From: Desulfoscipio sp. XC116
GTDB lineage: Bacteria > Bacillota > Desulfotomaculia > Desulfotomaculales > Desulfallaceae
Reading direction: 5' to 3'
DNA: 64,000 bases
NCBI RefSeq assembly: GCF_039851975.1
Contig: NZ_CP156660.1
Span: 3,043,035-3,107,034 of the forward strand
The translations under genes and the position numbers were made by a program. The notes below the pieces were generated by a model. The model worked only from the letters and a program-made list of their open reading frames with translations, did no database searches and was not told where the DNA came from. Of this stretch, positions 34,282 to 42,416 are shown piece after piece (the first letter of the stretch is position 1; every line of letters begins with the position of its first letter).

Positions 34282-36978
34282 TTAATCCTCAACGAGCATT
34301 TCTACATAACCTTCCGTTCCGTTTACCCGGATCCACTGCCTGTCTTTGATCAGCTTCGTAGCGTTTTCCACGCTTACCACTGCCGGAAGGCCGTATTCCC
34401 GCGCGATAACGGCGCCGTGAGTCATTAAGCCGCCCACTTCCGTCACCAGCCCTTTGACGGAGACAAATACCGGCGTCCAGCTGGGGTCGGTGAATGAGGT
34501 GACCAAAATATCGCCTTCCTCCAAGTCGGCGTCCGCCATCTTTAAAACGACTCTGGCCCGGCCTTCGATGACACCGGATGAAACCGGTATGCCCGCCAGG
34601 GCGCCATCGGGAATATTGCCGGTGGTGTACGCACTGGATACTACCTCTCCCTCGGACGTCATCACCCGCGGCGGCGTTAGTTTTTCATATACCTCGTATT
34701 CATCTTTTCTCTCGTTTATGATACTGTAATCCAGCCGGTTTGTGCGTACAGCCTCCCGCAGTTCCTCAAAGAACAGGTAGTGGATGTCCTCCTTCTCCCG
34801 GATGACTCCCTTTTGCACAAGCCCGGCGGCCTCCTTCAGCAAAGCCTGCTTATACACCCAGTAACGCTGGATGAAAGTATACTTGGGATATTCCCGGTAG
34901 CCGATAAAGTTACGCAAAACACTGATCATTTTCTTGGTTTTTTGGGCCTTTTGTTTGCCGCCGGGCAATTGTTCCAGGCGACTTAAGAGCTCCCGTTCCT
35001 TTTGCTCCGCTTCCTGCCGCCCCTGCTCAAATTTGACGCTGCGGGCATTGGGCTCAAAATTTTTGATGTTGCTGAGAATCATGGGAATAAGCGCAGTAGG
35101 TTGTTCGTTCCAACGGGGCCTGGTGATGTCGATCTCGCCGGAACAACGCATACCGTATTTATCCAGGTACGCCCGAATAGATTTGCTCACAACGCCGCCG
35201 CCTTCCAATTTGCCCAGCTCCTCAAAGAAGGTCTCATCACCGGCCTGATGAAAATACTCAATCACCGCCGGATATTGCCGGACCACGTCCGCCACATCCA
35301 GCAGCGCAAGACCCATTTCAGAGGTGACGTTGTTGGCTACCGATTGGGATAGCGTATCGGCCGCACTCTTTTCGCCCAGCCATTTTTCCATTTTTTTATT
35401 GATCCAACCCGCTGCATACACTCCGGCCATGATCGTTCCAAAGCTTTGTGAATTATACAAGATTTCTTTTAATTGCTTATGGTGATCCTCTATAATAAAG
35501 GTGAACAGTTCATCTCCGGATACGCCGGCGATCCTTTGCCGCAGATCTTTGATCGACGCCTCGTTGCGGGAAATTAGATTGTGAACGATCTTGACATCGT
35601 TTTGGCGATAAATCTTGATGGCCTGAATAAACATGGCCCCGGACATTCCCTCGGTACGCAGGCTGAAAATTTTCTTGCCACTCGGCAATGACTTCATAAA
35701 ATCTTTTCGCTGCATTAAGCCCTTCAACGCGTTTTGCATCAGCGGATCGTTCTTGCCCATCATCGCACTGAGCATAATCCTGCGGCCAATGGGTGAAGCC
35801 AGGTCATGCGTTAAATCAATGAACAGCCTGCCGCCGGCTTTACGTAAAGGATAATTCTCAGACAGCAACTGGAAGAAGGACATCCCTAACGGTTTGATAG
35901 GATCCGTCATCATCTGTTGATGCCCCATCGACATATAGACCCGATTCCGCCCGTCGTTCACGTCCGGTATAGGATATAAGGTGGTAATGGGACGACTTTG
36001 AACGACAAAAATTGTATCTTCAGAGGAACGGGGACACACCTCCTGCGGAGGAATGTCCCCAACGTATGAATGTCCCCGACTAAGACACCATTCAATGTCC
36101 TGCGGGCGGCCGAAATACGCCTCGATCCTGCGGCCCATGCCTTCAAGCCGCAGAACCTGCTCGTTGGTCAGCGCCTGCATATTCCGCCGTGCGGGCTCGA
36201 TCTCCCGTTCCTCCGTGCCGCCTTCCTCCAACGCGTAGACGGCCAGTTTCTTGGCTGGTATCGTCTTATCGACGATCCTGCCGCCCCGTACCTTATAGAT
36301 ATCGGGATTCACCAGGCCGGAAACGAGCGCCTCGCCCAACCCGAAACTAGCGTCGATAGACAGCACCTTCCGATTGGAGATGACGGGATCGGCTGTAAAC
36401 ATGATTCCTGATACCTGCGGAAAAACCATCCGCTGAATAACGACAGACAGATAAACCTTGCGGTGGTCGAAGCCGTTTTGCATGCGGTAGGTCACGGCCC
36501 GGTCGGTAAACAGCGACCCCCAGCACTTGCTGATATGCCGCAGAATAGCCTCCTTGCCTCTGATATTCAAGTAGGTATCCTGCTGTCCCGCAAAAGAGGC
36601 CGTCGGCAAATCTTCCGCTGTGGCGCTGGAACGCACGGCATAGGCATGCTCCTCGCCAAGCTTGGCAAGATAGCAAAGGATTGCTTCCTCTATCTCCCCG
36701 GCAATCGGTATTCCCTCAATGACCCGACGGATCTTGCCGCTGATGGTGCCGATACCTTTCCGGTCGTCCACCTTCAGTACTAACAGCTGATCCAGCAAGG
36801 CATTGAACTCCCGGTTAGGCCCGACCATACTTTTGTACGCCTCGGTGGTAACGCAAAAGCCCTCCGGTACCCGTATGCCCTCAATCCTTGACAGTTCCCC
36901 CAGGTTGGCGCCTTTACCCCCCACGACCGCAAGCTTTGTATTGTCAATCTCATGGAAACCAAGTACGTATGAATTCAT
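34282..36978 (-). CDS. rph: Rifampicin phosphotransferase-like PEP-synthase-family protein, copy 1
   Basis: An 898-residue protein with the RPH order rather than that of PEP synthase: ATP-grasp domain (about 1-330; VGGKGANLGELSRIEG, YAVRSSATAEDLPTASFAGQQDT), a middle substrate domain (about 350-780), and a C-terminal swivelling His domain with GGLMTHGAVIAREYGLPAVV. The PEP-binding TIM barrel of PpsA is absent. RPH transfers the beta-phosphate of ATP to rifamycins; a different natural substrate is possible. ATG 36978 follows GGAGGGACCCGT. Compared with copy 2, about 21 extra residues after EWCLSRG come from a palindromic insertion at 36030-36060. Confidence 0.85.
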   Translation of the reverse strand: MNSYVLGFHEIDNTKLAVVGGKGANLGELSRIEGIRVPEGFCVTTEAYKSMVGPNREFNALLDQLLVLKVDDRKGIGTISGKIRRVIEGIPIAGEIEEAILCYLAKLGEEHAYAVRSSATAEDLPTASFAGQQDTYLNIRGKEAILRHISKCWGSLFTDRAVTYRMQNGFDHRKVYLSVVIQRMVFPQVSGIMFTADPVISNRKVLSIDASFGLGEALVSGLVNPDIYKVRGGRIVDKTIPAKKLAVYALEEGGTEEREIEPARRNMQALTNEQVLRLEGMGRRIEAYFGRPQDIEWCLSRGHSYVGDIPPQEVCPRSSEDTIFVVQSRPITTLYPIPDVNDGRNRVYMSMGHQQMMTDPIKPLGMSFFQLLSENYPLRKAGGRLFIDLTHDLASPIGRRIMLSAMMGKNDPLMQNALKGLMQRKDFMKSLPSGKKIFSLRTEGMSGAMFIQAIKIYRQNDVKIVHNLISRNEASIKDLRQRIAGVSGDELFTFIIEDHHKQLKEILYNSQSFGTIMAGVYAAGWINKKMEKWLGEKSAADTLSQSVANNVTSEMGLALLDVADVVRQYPAVIEYFHQAGDETFFEELGKLEGGGVVSKSIRAYLDKYGMRCSGEIDITRPRWNEQPTALIPMILSNIKNFEPNARSVKFEQGRQEAEQKERELLSRLEQLPGGKQKAQKTKKMISVLRNFIGYREYPKYTFIQRYWVYKQALLKEAAGLVQKGVIREKEDIHYLFFEELREAVRTNRLDYSIINERKDEYEVYEKLTPPRVMTSEGEVVSSAYTTGNIPDGALAGIPVSSGVIEGRARVVLKMADADLEEGDILVTSFTDPSWTPVFVSVKGLVTEVGGLMTHGAVIAREYGLPAVVSVENATKLIKDRQWIRVNGTEGYVEMLVED
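36030..36060. repeat. REP-like palindrome inserted in the rph1 coding frame
   Basis: GGGGACA and TGTCCCC enclose an inner CCTCC/GGAGG stem in a 31-bp palindrome. An extra GGGGACATTCATACG-type half-unit lies next to it on the minus strand (to about 36078). The corresponding position in rph2 lacks it, so it is an in-frame insertion. Confidence 0.65.
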
Positions 36979-37119
36979 ACGGGTCCCTCCCTAATGTGTT
37001 GCAAATGAGATATGCTAGTTTATGCAATAAAATAATATGACGCACCTGACGCACCTATAGAAAAGATTGTATTTATTCTCTGCAAATGCTTTGCTAATTA
37101 TTTTTTAATTAAATTTCAA

Positions 37120-37218
37120 GACTCCCGCTTCTATAAGTGGGAGTTGCTATTTTTACTTCAGGTGGATTATAATTCCCACCCGAAGCCCCGATGTTTAGCT
37201 TTAGCTGAATGAGTTCAC
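37120..37218 (-). repeat. Dispersed repeat copy D, IS200/IS605-like right end
   Basis: The most complete minus-strand copy: GTGAACTCATTCAGC, hairpin 1, TTCGGGTGGGA/TCCACCTGAA arms, GTAAAAATAGCAA, and the terminal hairpin CTCCCACTT...AAGCGGGAG. It follows a fragment of a pentapeptide-repeat gene in frame. Confidence 0.6.
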
Positions 37219-37290
37219 TAAAAACCGCACCTGTAAAAGTTGGATCGTTAAAACATGCGCCGGATAAATCCGAACCGTTAAAATCCGCAA
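37219..37290 (-). pseudogene. Fragment of a pentapeptide-repeat protein gene
   Basis: On the minus strand the sequence reads ADFNGSDLSGACFNDPTFTG then AVF, a clear A(D/N)LXX pentapeptide pattern, without start codon or upstream continuation. It runs in frame into repeat copy D (AVFSELIQLKLNIG...), so it is a gene fragment cut by, or captured by, the element. Confidence 0.6.
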
Positions 37291-37311
37291 ATTAATTTGT
37301 TGCATAGTATA

Positions 37312-37346
37312 TTGACACGCATAGTAATATGTATTAACATATACAT
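37312..37346 (+). promoter_or_regulatory. Promoter and palindromic operator for the second padR
   Basis: TTGACA (37312-37317), 17 nt, TAACAT (37335-37340). The palindrome ATGTAT-TAACAT-ATACAT (37329-37346) covers the -10 element, as expected for PadR autorepression. Confidence 0.55.
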
Positions 37347-37362
37347 TGTGAGGTGAATAACT

Positions 37363-37716
37363 GTGAATGCCACAATTTCAACAGACCTCATCCGTGGTCA
37401 CACAGACACTATAATTTTGAACATACTTCGTCAAGGTGATAGCTACGGATATGAGATCTACAAAAAAATTATCCAGTTGAGCGACAACCAGTATGAATTA
37501 AAGGAAGCGACATTATATACCGCTTTCCGCCGGTTGGAGCAATACGACTGCATCCTCTCCTATTGGGGGGATGAGACCCGGGGCGGTAGACGCAAGTATT
37601 ATCGCATCACCGATAAAGGCAAGGAACTCTACGAACAAAGCAAAAAGGACTGGAGCTTTGCCAAAGGTGTTTTAGACAAATTGATTACAGGAGGTCTTGA
37701 CGATGGCCAAGATTGA
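37363..37716 (+). CDS. PadR-family regulator, second copy
   Basis: A 117-residue PadR protein (LIRGHTDTIILNILRQGDSYGYEIYKKII, ELKEATLYTAFRRLEQYDCILSYW, RKYYRITDKGKELYEQ). GTG start 37363 with GAGGTGA. It overlaps the next gene by 14 bp, a standard arrangement in which the PadR regulator and a permease-prefix membrane protein form a sensing pair. It lies between two rph genes on the other strand and could affect them. Confidence 0.9.
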   Translation: MNATISTDLIRGHTDTIILNILRQGDSYGYEIYKKIIQLSDNQYELKEATLYTAFRRLEQYDCILSYWGDETRGGRRKYYRITDKGKELYEQSKKDWSFAKGVLDKLITGGLDDGQD

Positions 37717-38362
37717 AAACCGCCTGGATAAGAAAGTAACAGCATATATCGACAATCTGTTTTCCGGGCTTGGACCAAGTCAACAGCTGTTTGATCTAAA
37801 GGAAGAGCTGGCTATAAATATTAAAGAAAAAACCGCGGATTTTAAAGCCCGGGGCATAGACGACGAGCAGGCCTTTAAAGAGGCGGTGATTTCCATGGGC
37901 GATTTGAGCGGGCTGGTGGATGATATGCGTAAACTCGGGCAGGATACGGCGAGGCAATCGGTTTATTCTACGATGACGGCACGTATTTCGACAGCTGGAA
38001 TAGTAGCCGGAGTGCTGCTTGGATTATTTGGTATGTTCACGATTGCCATGTTGTACTTCATGAACTTGGATGCGGAAAGTGCTACGGGTTCCGGAATATT
38101 CATCGTTGCCGGCGGAACATTATTAACTTACAGCATCCTGACAAGAGAAACCCGTAAGAAATATGCCATGAACAAAATACGCGCCGTGCTCTATGCTTTG
38201 TCCATAGGATTAGTGCTTTTCAGTATTTTTACAGCGATAGTCTCCCGTTTCGCCACCGGTGAAATATACATCGCCATCGGTTCATTAATGGTGTTCTCCT
38301 TAGCGGGTGTCGGATTGTTTTTATTGCTTATGCTTACGGAAACCGATCGCCGTAAAATGTAA
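37703..38362 (+). CDS. Permease-prefix-domain (DUF1700-like) membrane protein
   Basis: A 219-residue protein. The cytoplasmic N-terminal domain (IENRLDKKVTAYIDNLFSGL to MGDLSGLVDDMRKL, about residues 3-80) is the helical permease-prefix domain found beside PadR regulators. Four hydrophobic helices follow (about 98-215). ATG 37703 has AGGAGG. Function unknown; it is likely the partner or target of PadR. A 134-bp degraded copy of its central part is found at 43434-43567. Confidence 0.82.
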   Translation: MAKIENRLDKKVTAYIDNLFSGLGPSQQLFDLKEELAINIKEKTADFKARGIDDEQAFKEAVISMGDLSGLVDDMRKLGQDTARQSVYSTMTARISTAGIVAGVLLGLFGMFTIAMLYFMNLDAESATGSGIFIVAGGTLLTYSILTRETRKKYAMNKIRAVLYALSIGLVLFSIFTAIVSRFATGEIYIAIGSLMVFSLAGVGLFLLLMLTETDRRKM

Positions 38363-38400
38363 TGTCTTTGGTCATAACATTTTATTCTTTCTTCAAGGTT

Positions 38401-38543
38401 AGGGACTGCTGCACAACGGACTAAATAGTTCGCAGTGCGGCAGCCTTTTGCAAAGATACCGGATTATTACCGGAATAATTGGCTGCATCTGAGAAAGGGA
38501 AGGTCGCTCACTACTCCAAGAAAGTAGTTTTGCGATACTCCCT
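38401..38543 (-). mobile_element. MITE-like element, copy 2
   Basis: A 143-bp unit inverted relative to copy 1, with ends AGGGAGTATCGCAAAAC and AGGGACTGCTGCACAAC. Internal matches to copy 1 include GCCAATTATTCCG and TAATAATCCGGTATCTTT. It sits between the permease-prefix gene and the end of rph2. No clear target duplication was seen. Confidence 0.65.
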
Positions 38544-38572
38544 AATTTTATCTCCGGTGAAAGATTAAACCT

Positions 38573-41203
38573 TCATATAATTTCCACGTATCCTTCCGTG
38601 CCGTTCACCCGAATGCGCTGCCCGTCTCTGATCCGCTTCGTCGCGTTTTCCACGCTGACGACTGCCGGAAGGCCGTATTCGCGCGAAATAACGGCGCCAT
38701 GGGTCATCAGCCCGCCCACTTCCGTCACCAAACCTTTGACGGATACAAACAGCGGCGTCCAACTGGGGTCGGTGAAGACGGTGACCAATATGTCGCCCTC
38801 TTCGATGTCGGCCTCCTCCATCTTTAGGATGACCCGGGCGCGGCCCTCAATGATGCCGGCTGAAACGGGTATGCCCGGCAAAGCACCCTCAGGAATATTG
38901 CCGGAGTTGAACTCCCCGTGGATAATCTCGCCCTCGGAAGTCATCACCCGCGGCGGAGTCAGCTTTTCATAGACCTCGTACGCCTCTTTTCTCCCGGCGA
39001 TGATACTGTAGTCCAGCCGGTTTGTGCGTACAACCTCCCGGAGTTCCTCAAAGGACAGGTAGTAAATATCCTCCTTCTCCCGGATGACCCCTTTTTGCAC
39101 CAGCTTGGCGGCTTCTTGCAGCAGGGCCTGCTTATAGATCCAGTAACGCTGGATGAAGCCGTATTTGGGATATTCCCGGTAACCGATAAAATTGCGTAAA
39201 ACGCTGATCATCCTCTTTGTCTTTTTGGCCTTCCGCTTGCCGCCGGGCAATTGCTCCAGGCGGTTCAAGAGTTCCCATTCCTTCTGCTCTGCTTCGAGCC
39301 GTGCCTGTTCAAACTTAACGCTGCCCGCATTGGGCGCAAAGTTCTTGATGTTGCTGAGGATCGCGGGAATGAGGGCGGTCGGTTGTTCGCTCCAGCGGGA
39401 CCTGGTGATATCGATCTCACCGGGACAACGCATTCCGTATTTTTCAAGGAACGCCCGCAGGGAATCGCTGACAGCGTCACCGCCTTCCAGTTTGGCCAAA
39501 TCTTCAAAAAAGGTCTCATCACCGGCATGCTGAAAATACTCCATCACCGCCGGGTATTGCCTGACGACGTCCGCTACGTCCAGCAGCGCAAGCCCCATTT
39601 CGGAGGTGACGTTGTTGGGCACCGATTGTGAAAGCGTGTCGGCGGCACTCTTTTCGCCCAGCCATTTTTCCATTTTCTTATTGATCCAACCCGAGACTAA
39701 CACCGCAGCAACGATCGCTCCATAGCCGCGTGGATCATACATGACTTCCTTTAGCTGCTTATGGTCCCGTACGATAAAGGCGAAAAGTTCATCCCCGGAT
39801 ACATTGGTGATCCTTTGCCGCAGCTCTCTGATCGACGCCTCGTTGCGGGCAATGAGACTTTGCACGACCGCCGCGTCGTTTTTACAGTAGATCTTTAAGG
39901 CCTCAACGGGCATTGCCCAGGACATTCCCTCGGTCCGCATGCCGATGGATCTCTTTCCGCGCGGCAATGACGCCAAAAAATCCTTCCGCTGCATTAAACT
40001 ATTGATCGCGTTCACTGCCAGCGGATCACTCTTGCCCATCGTACCGAATATGATCTTGCGGCCAATGGATGAGGCCAGATCGTGCGTTACCTCCCAAAAC
40101 AACCTCCCGCCGGCTTTGCGCATTGGAAAATCAACAGTTAGCAACTGAAAGAAGGACATCCCCAACGGTCTAATAGCATCCGTCATCATTTGCTGATGGC
40201 CGAACGATATGTAGACCCGCATCCGCCCATCGTTTTCCGGTATGGGGAATAAGGTGGTGATGGGGCGGCTCTGCACAATGAAAAATGAACAAAACGCATC
40301 ATCAGCAAGGCACCACTCAATGTCCTGCGGGCGGCCAAAATACGCCTCGATCTTGCGGCCCACGCCTTCAAGCCGCAGAACCTGCTCGTCGGTCAGCGCC
40401 TGCATATTCTGCCGTGCGGGCTCGATCTCCCGTTCCTCCGTGCCGCCTTCCTCCAACGCATAGACGGCCAGTTTCTTGGCCGGTATCGTCTTATCGACAA
40501 TCCTGCCGTCCCGTACCTTGTAGATATCGGGATTCACCAGGCCGGAGACGAGCGCCTCACCCAGCCCGAAGCTAGCGTCGATGGACAGCACCTTCCGATT
40601 GGAGGTGACGGGGTCGGCCGTAAACATGATTCCTGATACCTGCGGAAAAATCATCCGCTGGACAACGACAGACAGGTAGACCTTGCGGTGCTCGAAGCCG
40701 TTTTGCATGCGGTAGATCACCGCCCGGTCCGTGAACAATGAAGCCCAGCATTTGCTCACATGTCGCAGGACAGCGTCTTTTCCCTTGATGTTCAGGTAGG
40801 TATCCTGTTGGCCCGCAAAGGAGGCCAGCGGCAGATCCTCCGCTGTAGCGCTGGAACGCACGGCATAGGCATGCTCCTCGCCATACTTGGCGAGATAGCG
40901 CTGGATTTCTTCCGCTATGTCCCCGGGGATTTCCATCTCTTCAATGACCCTACGGATCTTGCCGCTGACCGCACCGATTCTTTCCCTATCGTCCACCTTC
41001 AGCGCTGACAGCTGATCCAGCAATGCGTTAAGCTCCCGGTTATGACCGATGGTTTTTTTATACGCCTCGGTGGTGACACAAAAACCATCCGGTACCCGTA
41101 TGCCTTCAATTCTCGATAGTTCTCCCAGGTTTAAGCCTTTGCCCCCGACAACCGCAAGCTTTGTTTTGCCGATTTCCCGGAAAGCAAGTACATAAGAATT
41201 AAT
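38573..41203 (-). CDS. rph: Rifampicin phosphotransferase-like protein, copy 2, with an apparent ATT start
   Basis: An 876-residue paralogue of copy 1 with the same domain order: ATP-grasp, middle domain and C-terminal GGLMTHGAVISREYGLPAVV. The frame homologous to the copy 1 N-terminus is intact (NSYVLAFREIGKTKLAVVGG) but begins at ATT (41203-41201) where copy 1 has ATG. GGGGAGGG lies at normal distance before it. The next standard start is a TTG at 41023, which would remove 60 residues of the ATP-grasp domain including VGGKG. Either ATT is used, or the gene is crippled. It follows tetR by 158 bp. Confidence 0.78.
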   Translation of the reverse strand: MNSYVLAFREIGKTKLAVVGGKGLNLGELSRIEGIRVPDGFCVTTEAYKKTIGHNRELNALLDQLSALKVDDRERIGAVSGKIRRVIEEMEIPGDIAEEIQRYLAKYGEEHAYAVRSSATAEDLPLASFAGQQDTYLNIKGKDAVLRHVSKCWASLFTDRAVIYRMQNGFEHRKVYLSVVVQRMIFPQVSGIMFTADPVTSNRKVLSIDASFGLGEALVSGLVNPDIYKVRDGRIVDKTIPAKKLAVYALEEGGTEEREIEPARQNMQALTDEQVLRLEGVGRKIEAYFGRPQDIEWCLADDAFCSFFIVQSRPITTLFPIPENDGRMRVYISFGHQQMMTDAIRPLGMSFFQLLTVDFPMRKAGGRLFWEVTHDLASSIGRKIIFGTMGKSDPLAVNAINSLMQRKDFLASLPRGKRSIGMRTEGMSWAMPVEALKIYCKNDAAVVQSLIARNEASIRELRQRITNVSGDELFAFIVRDHKQLKEVMYDPRGYGAIVAAVLVSGWINKKMEKWLGEKSAADTLSQSVPNNVTSEMGLALLDVADVVRQYPAVMEYFQHAGDETFFEDLAKLEGGDAVSDSLRAFLEKYGMRCPGEIDITRSRWSEQPTALIPAILSNIKNFAPNAGSVKFEQARLEAEQKEWELLNRLEQLPGGKRKAKKTKRMISVLRNFIGYREYPKYGFIQRYWIYKQALLQEAAKLVQKGVIREKEDIYYLSFEELREVVRTNRLDYSIIAGRKEAYEVYEKLTPPRVMTSEGEIIHGEFNSGNIPEGALPGIPVSAGIIEGRARVILKMEEADIEEGDILVTVFTDPSWTPLFVSVKGLVTEVGGLMTHGAVISREYGLPAVVSVENATKRIRDGQRIRVNGTEGYVEII

Positions 41204-41361
41204 ACGGCTTCCCTCCCCAAGATTTTATAAATGAGATATGGCAATTAATATAAAAATAATATGATATCAATATAACAGGCGATTATATTCATTATCTGCA
41301 AATGCTTTACTTTTCAATACTCCGTTATTTACGCTTGAGTTTCCTTTGACGCGGCTGCAGG

Positions 41362-41973
41362 TTACCGTTCGATTCCATAACGGATCATGGCAAAAAAATT
41401 ATTCATCTCGCCGATGATGCCTTCCCAGTACCTCTGATCCAAATCGTTTTTATCGGTTAATCCCGCTAAACACTTCTCTTCAACGTAATCCAACACGACC
41501 ATGATTAGCTCGAAAGCCTGCTCACGGTTCACTCCTTCCCTGAGCGGAAGTTTTTGAAACAATCGCTCCAGCACCTTGTCCTTGGCGGCAATCACCGCAC
41601 CGTACCTTTCTTCAATCTCCGCCTTCAATTCATCCGCCATGACATAAAAGGCTTCTTTCAGCACTTTGCACTCGTCCGGATTCTTTCGATAATAATCAAG
41701 TTTGAGATAACTGAATTCATCCAGAGCTGCAAAGAAATCCCCGTATTCCGGCAGGGCTTCAATGTCGAGTTCCGTCCTCACTTTCCCAATGCATCGACCC
41801 AAAACACTGAGATACAGCTCTTTCTTACTCTTGAAATGATGAAAGATCAGGGCCTTGGATACGCCTGCCGCCTCCGCCAGCATCACGGCCGAAGTATTCT
41901 TATACCCATGGCGGGCAAACACGGCCAGGCAGGCTTCCAGAATTTGCTCCTTGTCGTAAAGCTGTAAAGGCAA
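41362..41973 (-). CDS. TetR-family regulator
   Basis: A 203-residue TetR protein with the N-terminal HTH (ILEACLAVFARHGYKNTSAVMLAEAAGVSKALIFHHFKSKKELYLSV) and a variable helical ligand domain. The start is TTG 41973 with GAGAGGTGG upstream. Two operator-like palindromes surround its promoter, so it is autoregulated. It precedes rph2 in the same direction and may control it, or the divergent lipoprotein gene. Confidence 0.88.
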   Translation of the reverse strand: MPLQLYDKEQILEACLAVFARHGYKNTSAVMLAEAAGVSKALIFHHFKSKKELYLSVLGRCIGKVRTELDIEALPEYGDFFAALDEFSYLKLDYYRKNPDECKVLKEAFYVMADELKAEIEERYGAVIAAKDKVLERLFQKLPLREGVNREQAFELIMVVLDYVEEKCLAGLTDKNDLDQRYWEGIIGEMNNFFAMIRYGIER

Positions 41974-41998
41974 GTGTCATACCACCTCTCCGTTATAC

Positions 41999-42046
41999 TA
42001 ACCGTGCGGTCAGCATAAGTATAACACTTACTGACCACGCGGTCAA
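41999..42046 (-). promoter_or_regulatory. tetR promoter with two palindromic operators
   Basis: On the minus strand TTGACC (42046-42041), 17 nt, TATACT (42023-42018). TGACCGCGTGGTCA (42032-42045) overlaps the -35 and TGACCGCACGGTTA (41999-42012) follows the -10. The pair is a classic autorepression layout. Confidence 0.75.
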
Positions 42047-42416
42047 CATATCTAAAAGTAACCCTGCGCAGCCCGTTTTATACAGCAAAAACGCCGGTCA
42101 TAAAGGCGATTTTCCCACAACCGGCTTCCCTCTCACCCATTAATTGTTAGCCATTTGCTAATGCAGCAAACGCCACCATACCAGCCAACTACGGATTCGG
42201 CGCCCCCTCCCCGATTGATCGTCGGGCCGGGCCGTTTCCCGGTAGTGAATACCGTGCCGATCAGGCCACGACCACGACAGCCGCACCAATCAACTGGAGC
42301 AATTTTTAAAAAATAATATCCCAACTATTCCCATCAGCGATATTCTAAATAGATGGAACCTTATAGCCGCTTATACGTCTGTAATTTGAAGAAAAGTTCT
42401 ACAGGAGGACAACTAC
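42047..42416. other. Spacer upstream of the lipoprotein gene
   Basis: About 370 bp. On the minus strand a stem GCCGGT/ACCGGC followed by GTTTTTG (42085-42125) looks like a terminator, which would close a minus-strand gene around 42133-42324. That region is open in more than one frame but gives no recognisable protein, so I regard it as non-coding or decayed. AGGAGG for the next gene lies at about 42403. Confidence 0.35.

Noticed and set aside
34041-34292. 83-residue minus-strand ORF directly after rph1
   Set aside because: It overlaps the rph1 end, has no ribosome site, turns into a hydrophobic low-complexity tail, and the opposite strand holds a small ORF with a ribosome site.
34282-41203. 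PEP synthase or pyruvate phosphate dikinase for the two large minus-strand genes
   Set aside because: The PEP-binding C-terminal barrel is absent and the His domain is at the very end, which is the rifampicin phosphotransferase order.
42133-42324. 63-residue minus-strand ORF before a terminator-like hairpin
   Set aside because: No convincing ribosome site, unusual Gly/Cys/Trp-rich composition, and other frames of the region are about as open. Not supported as a gene.
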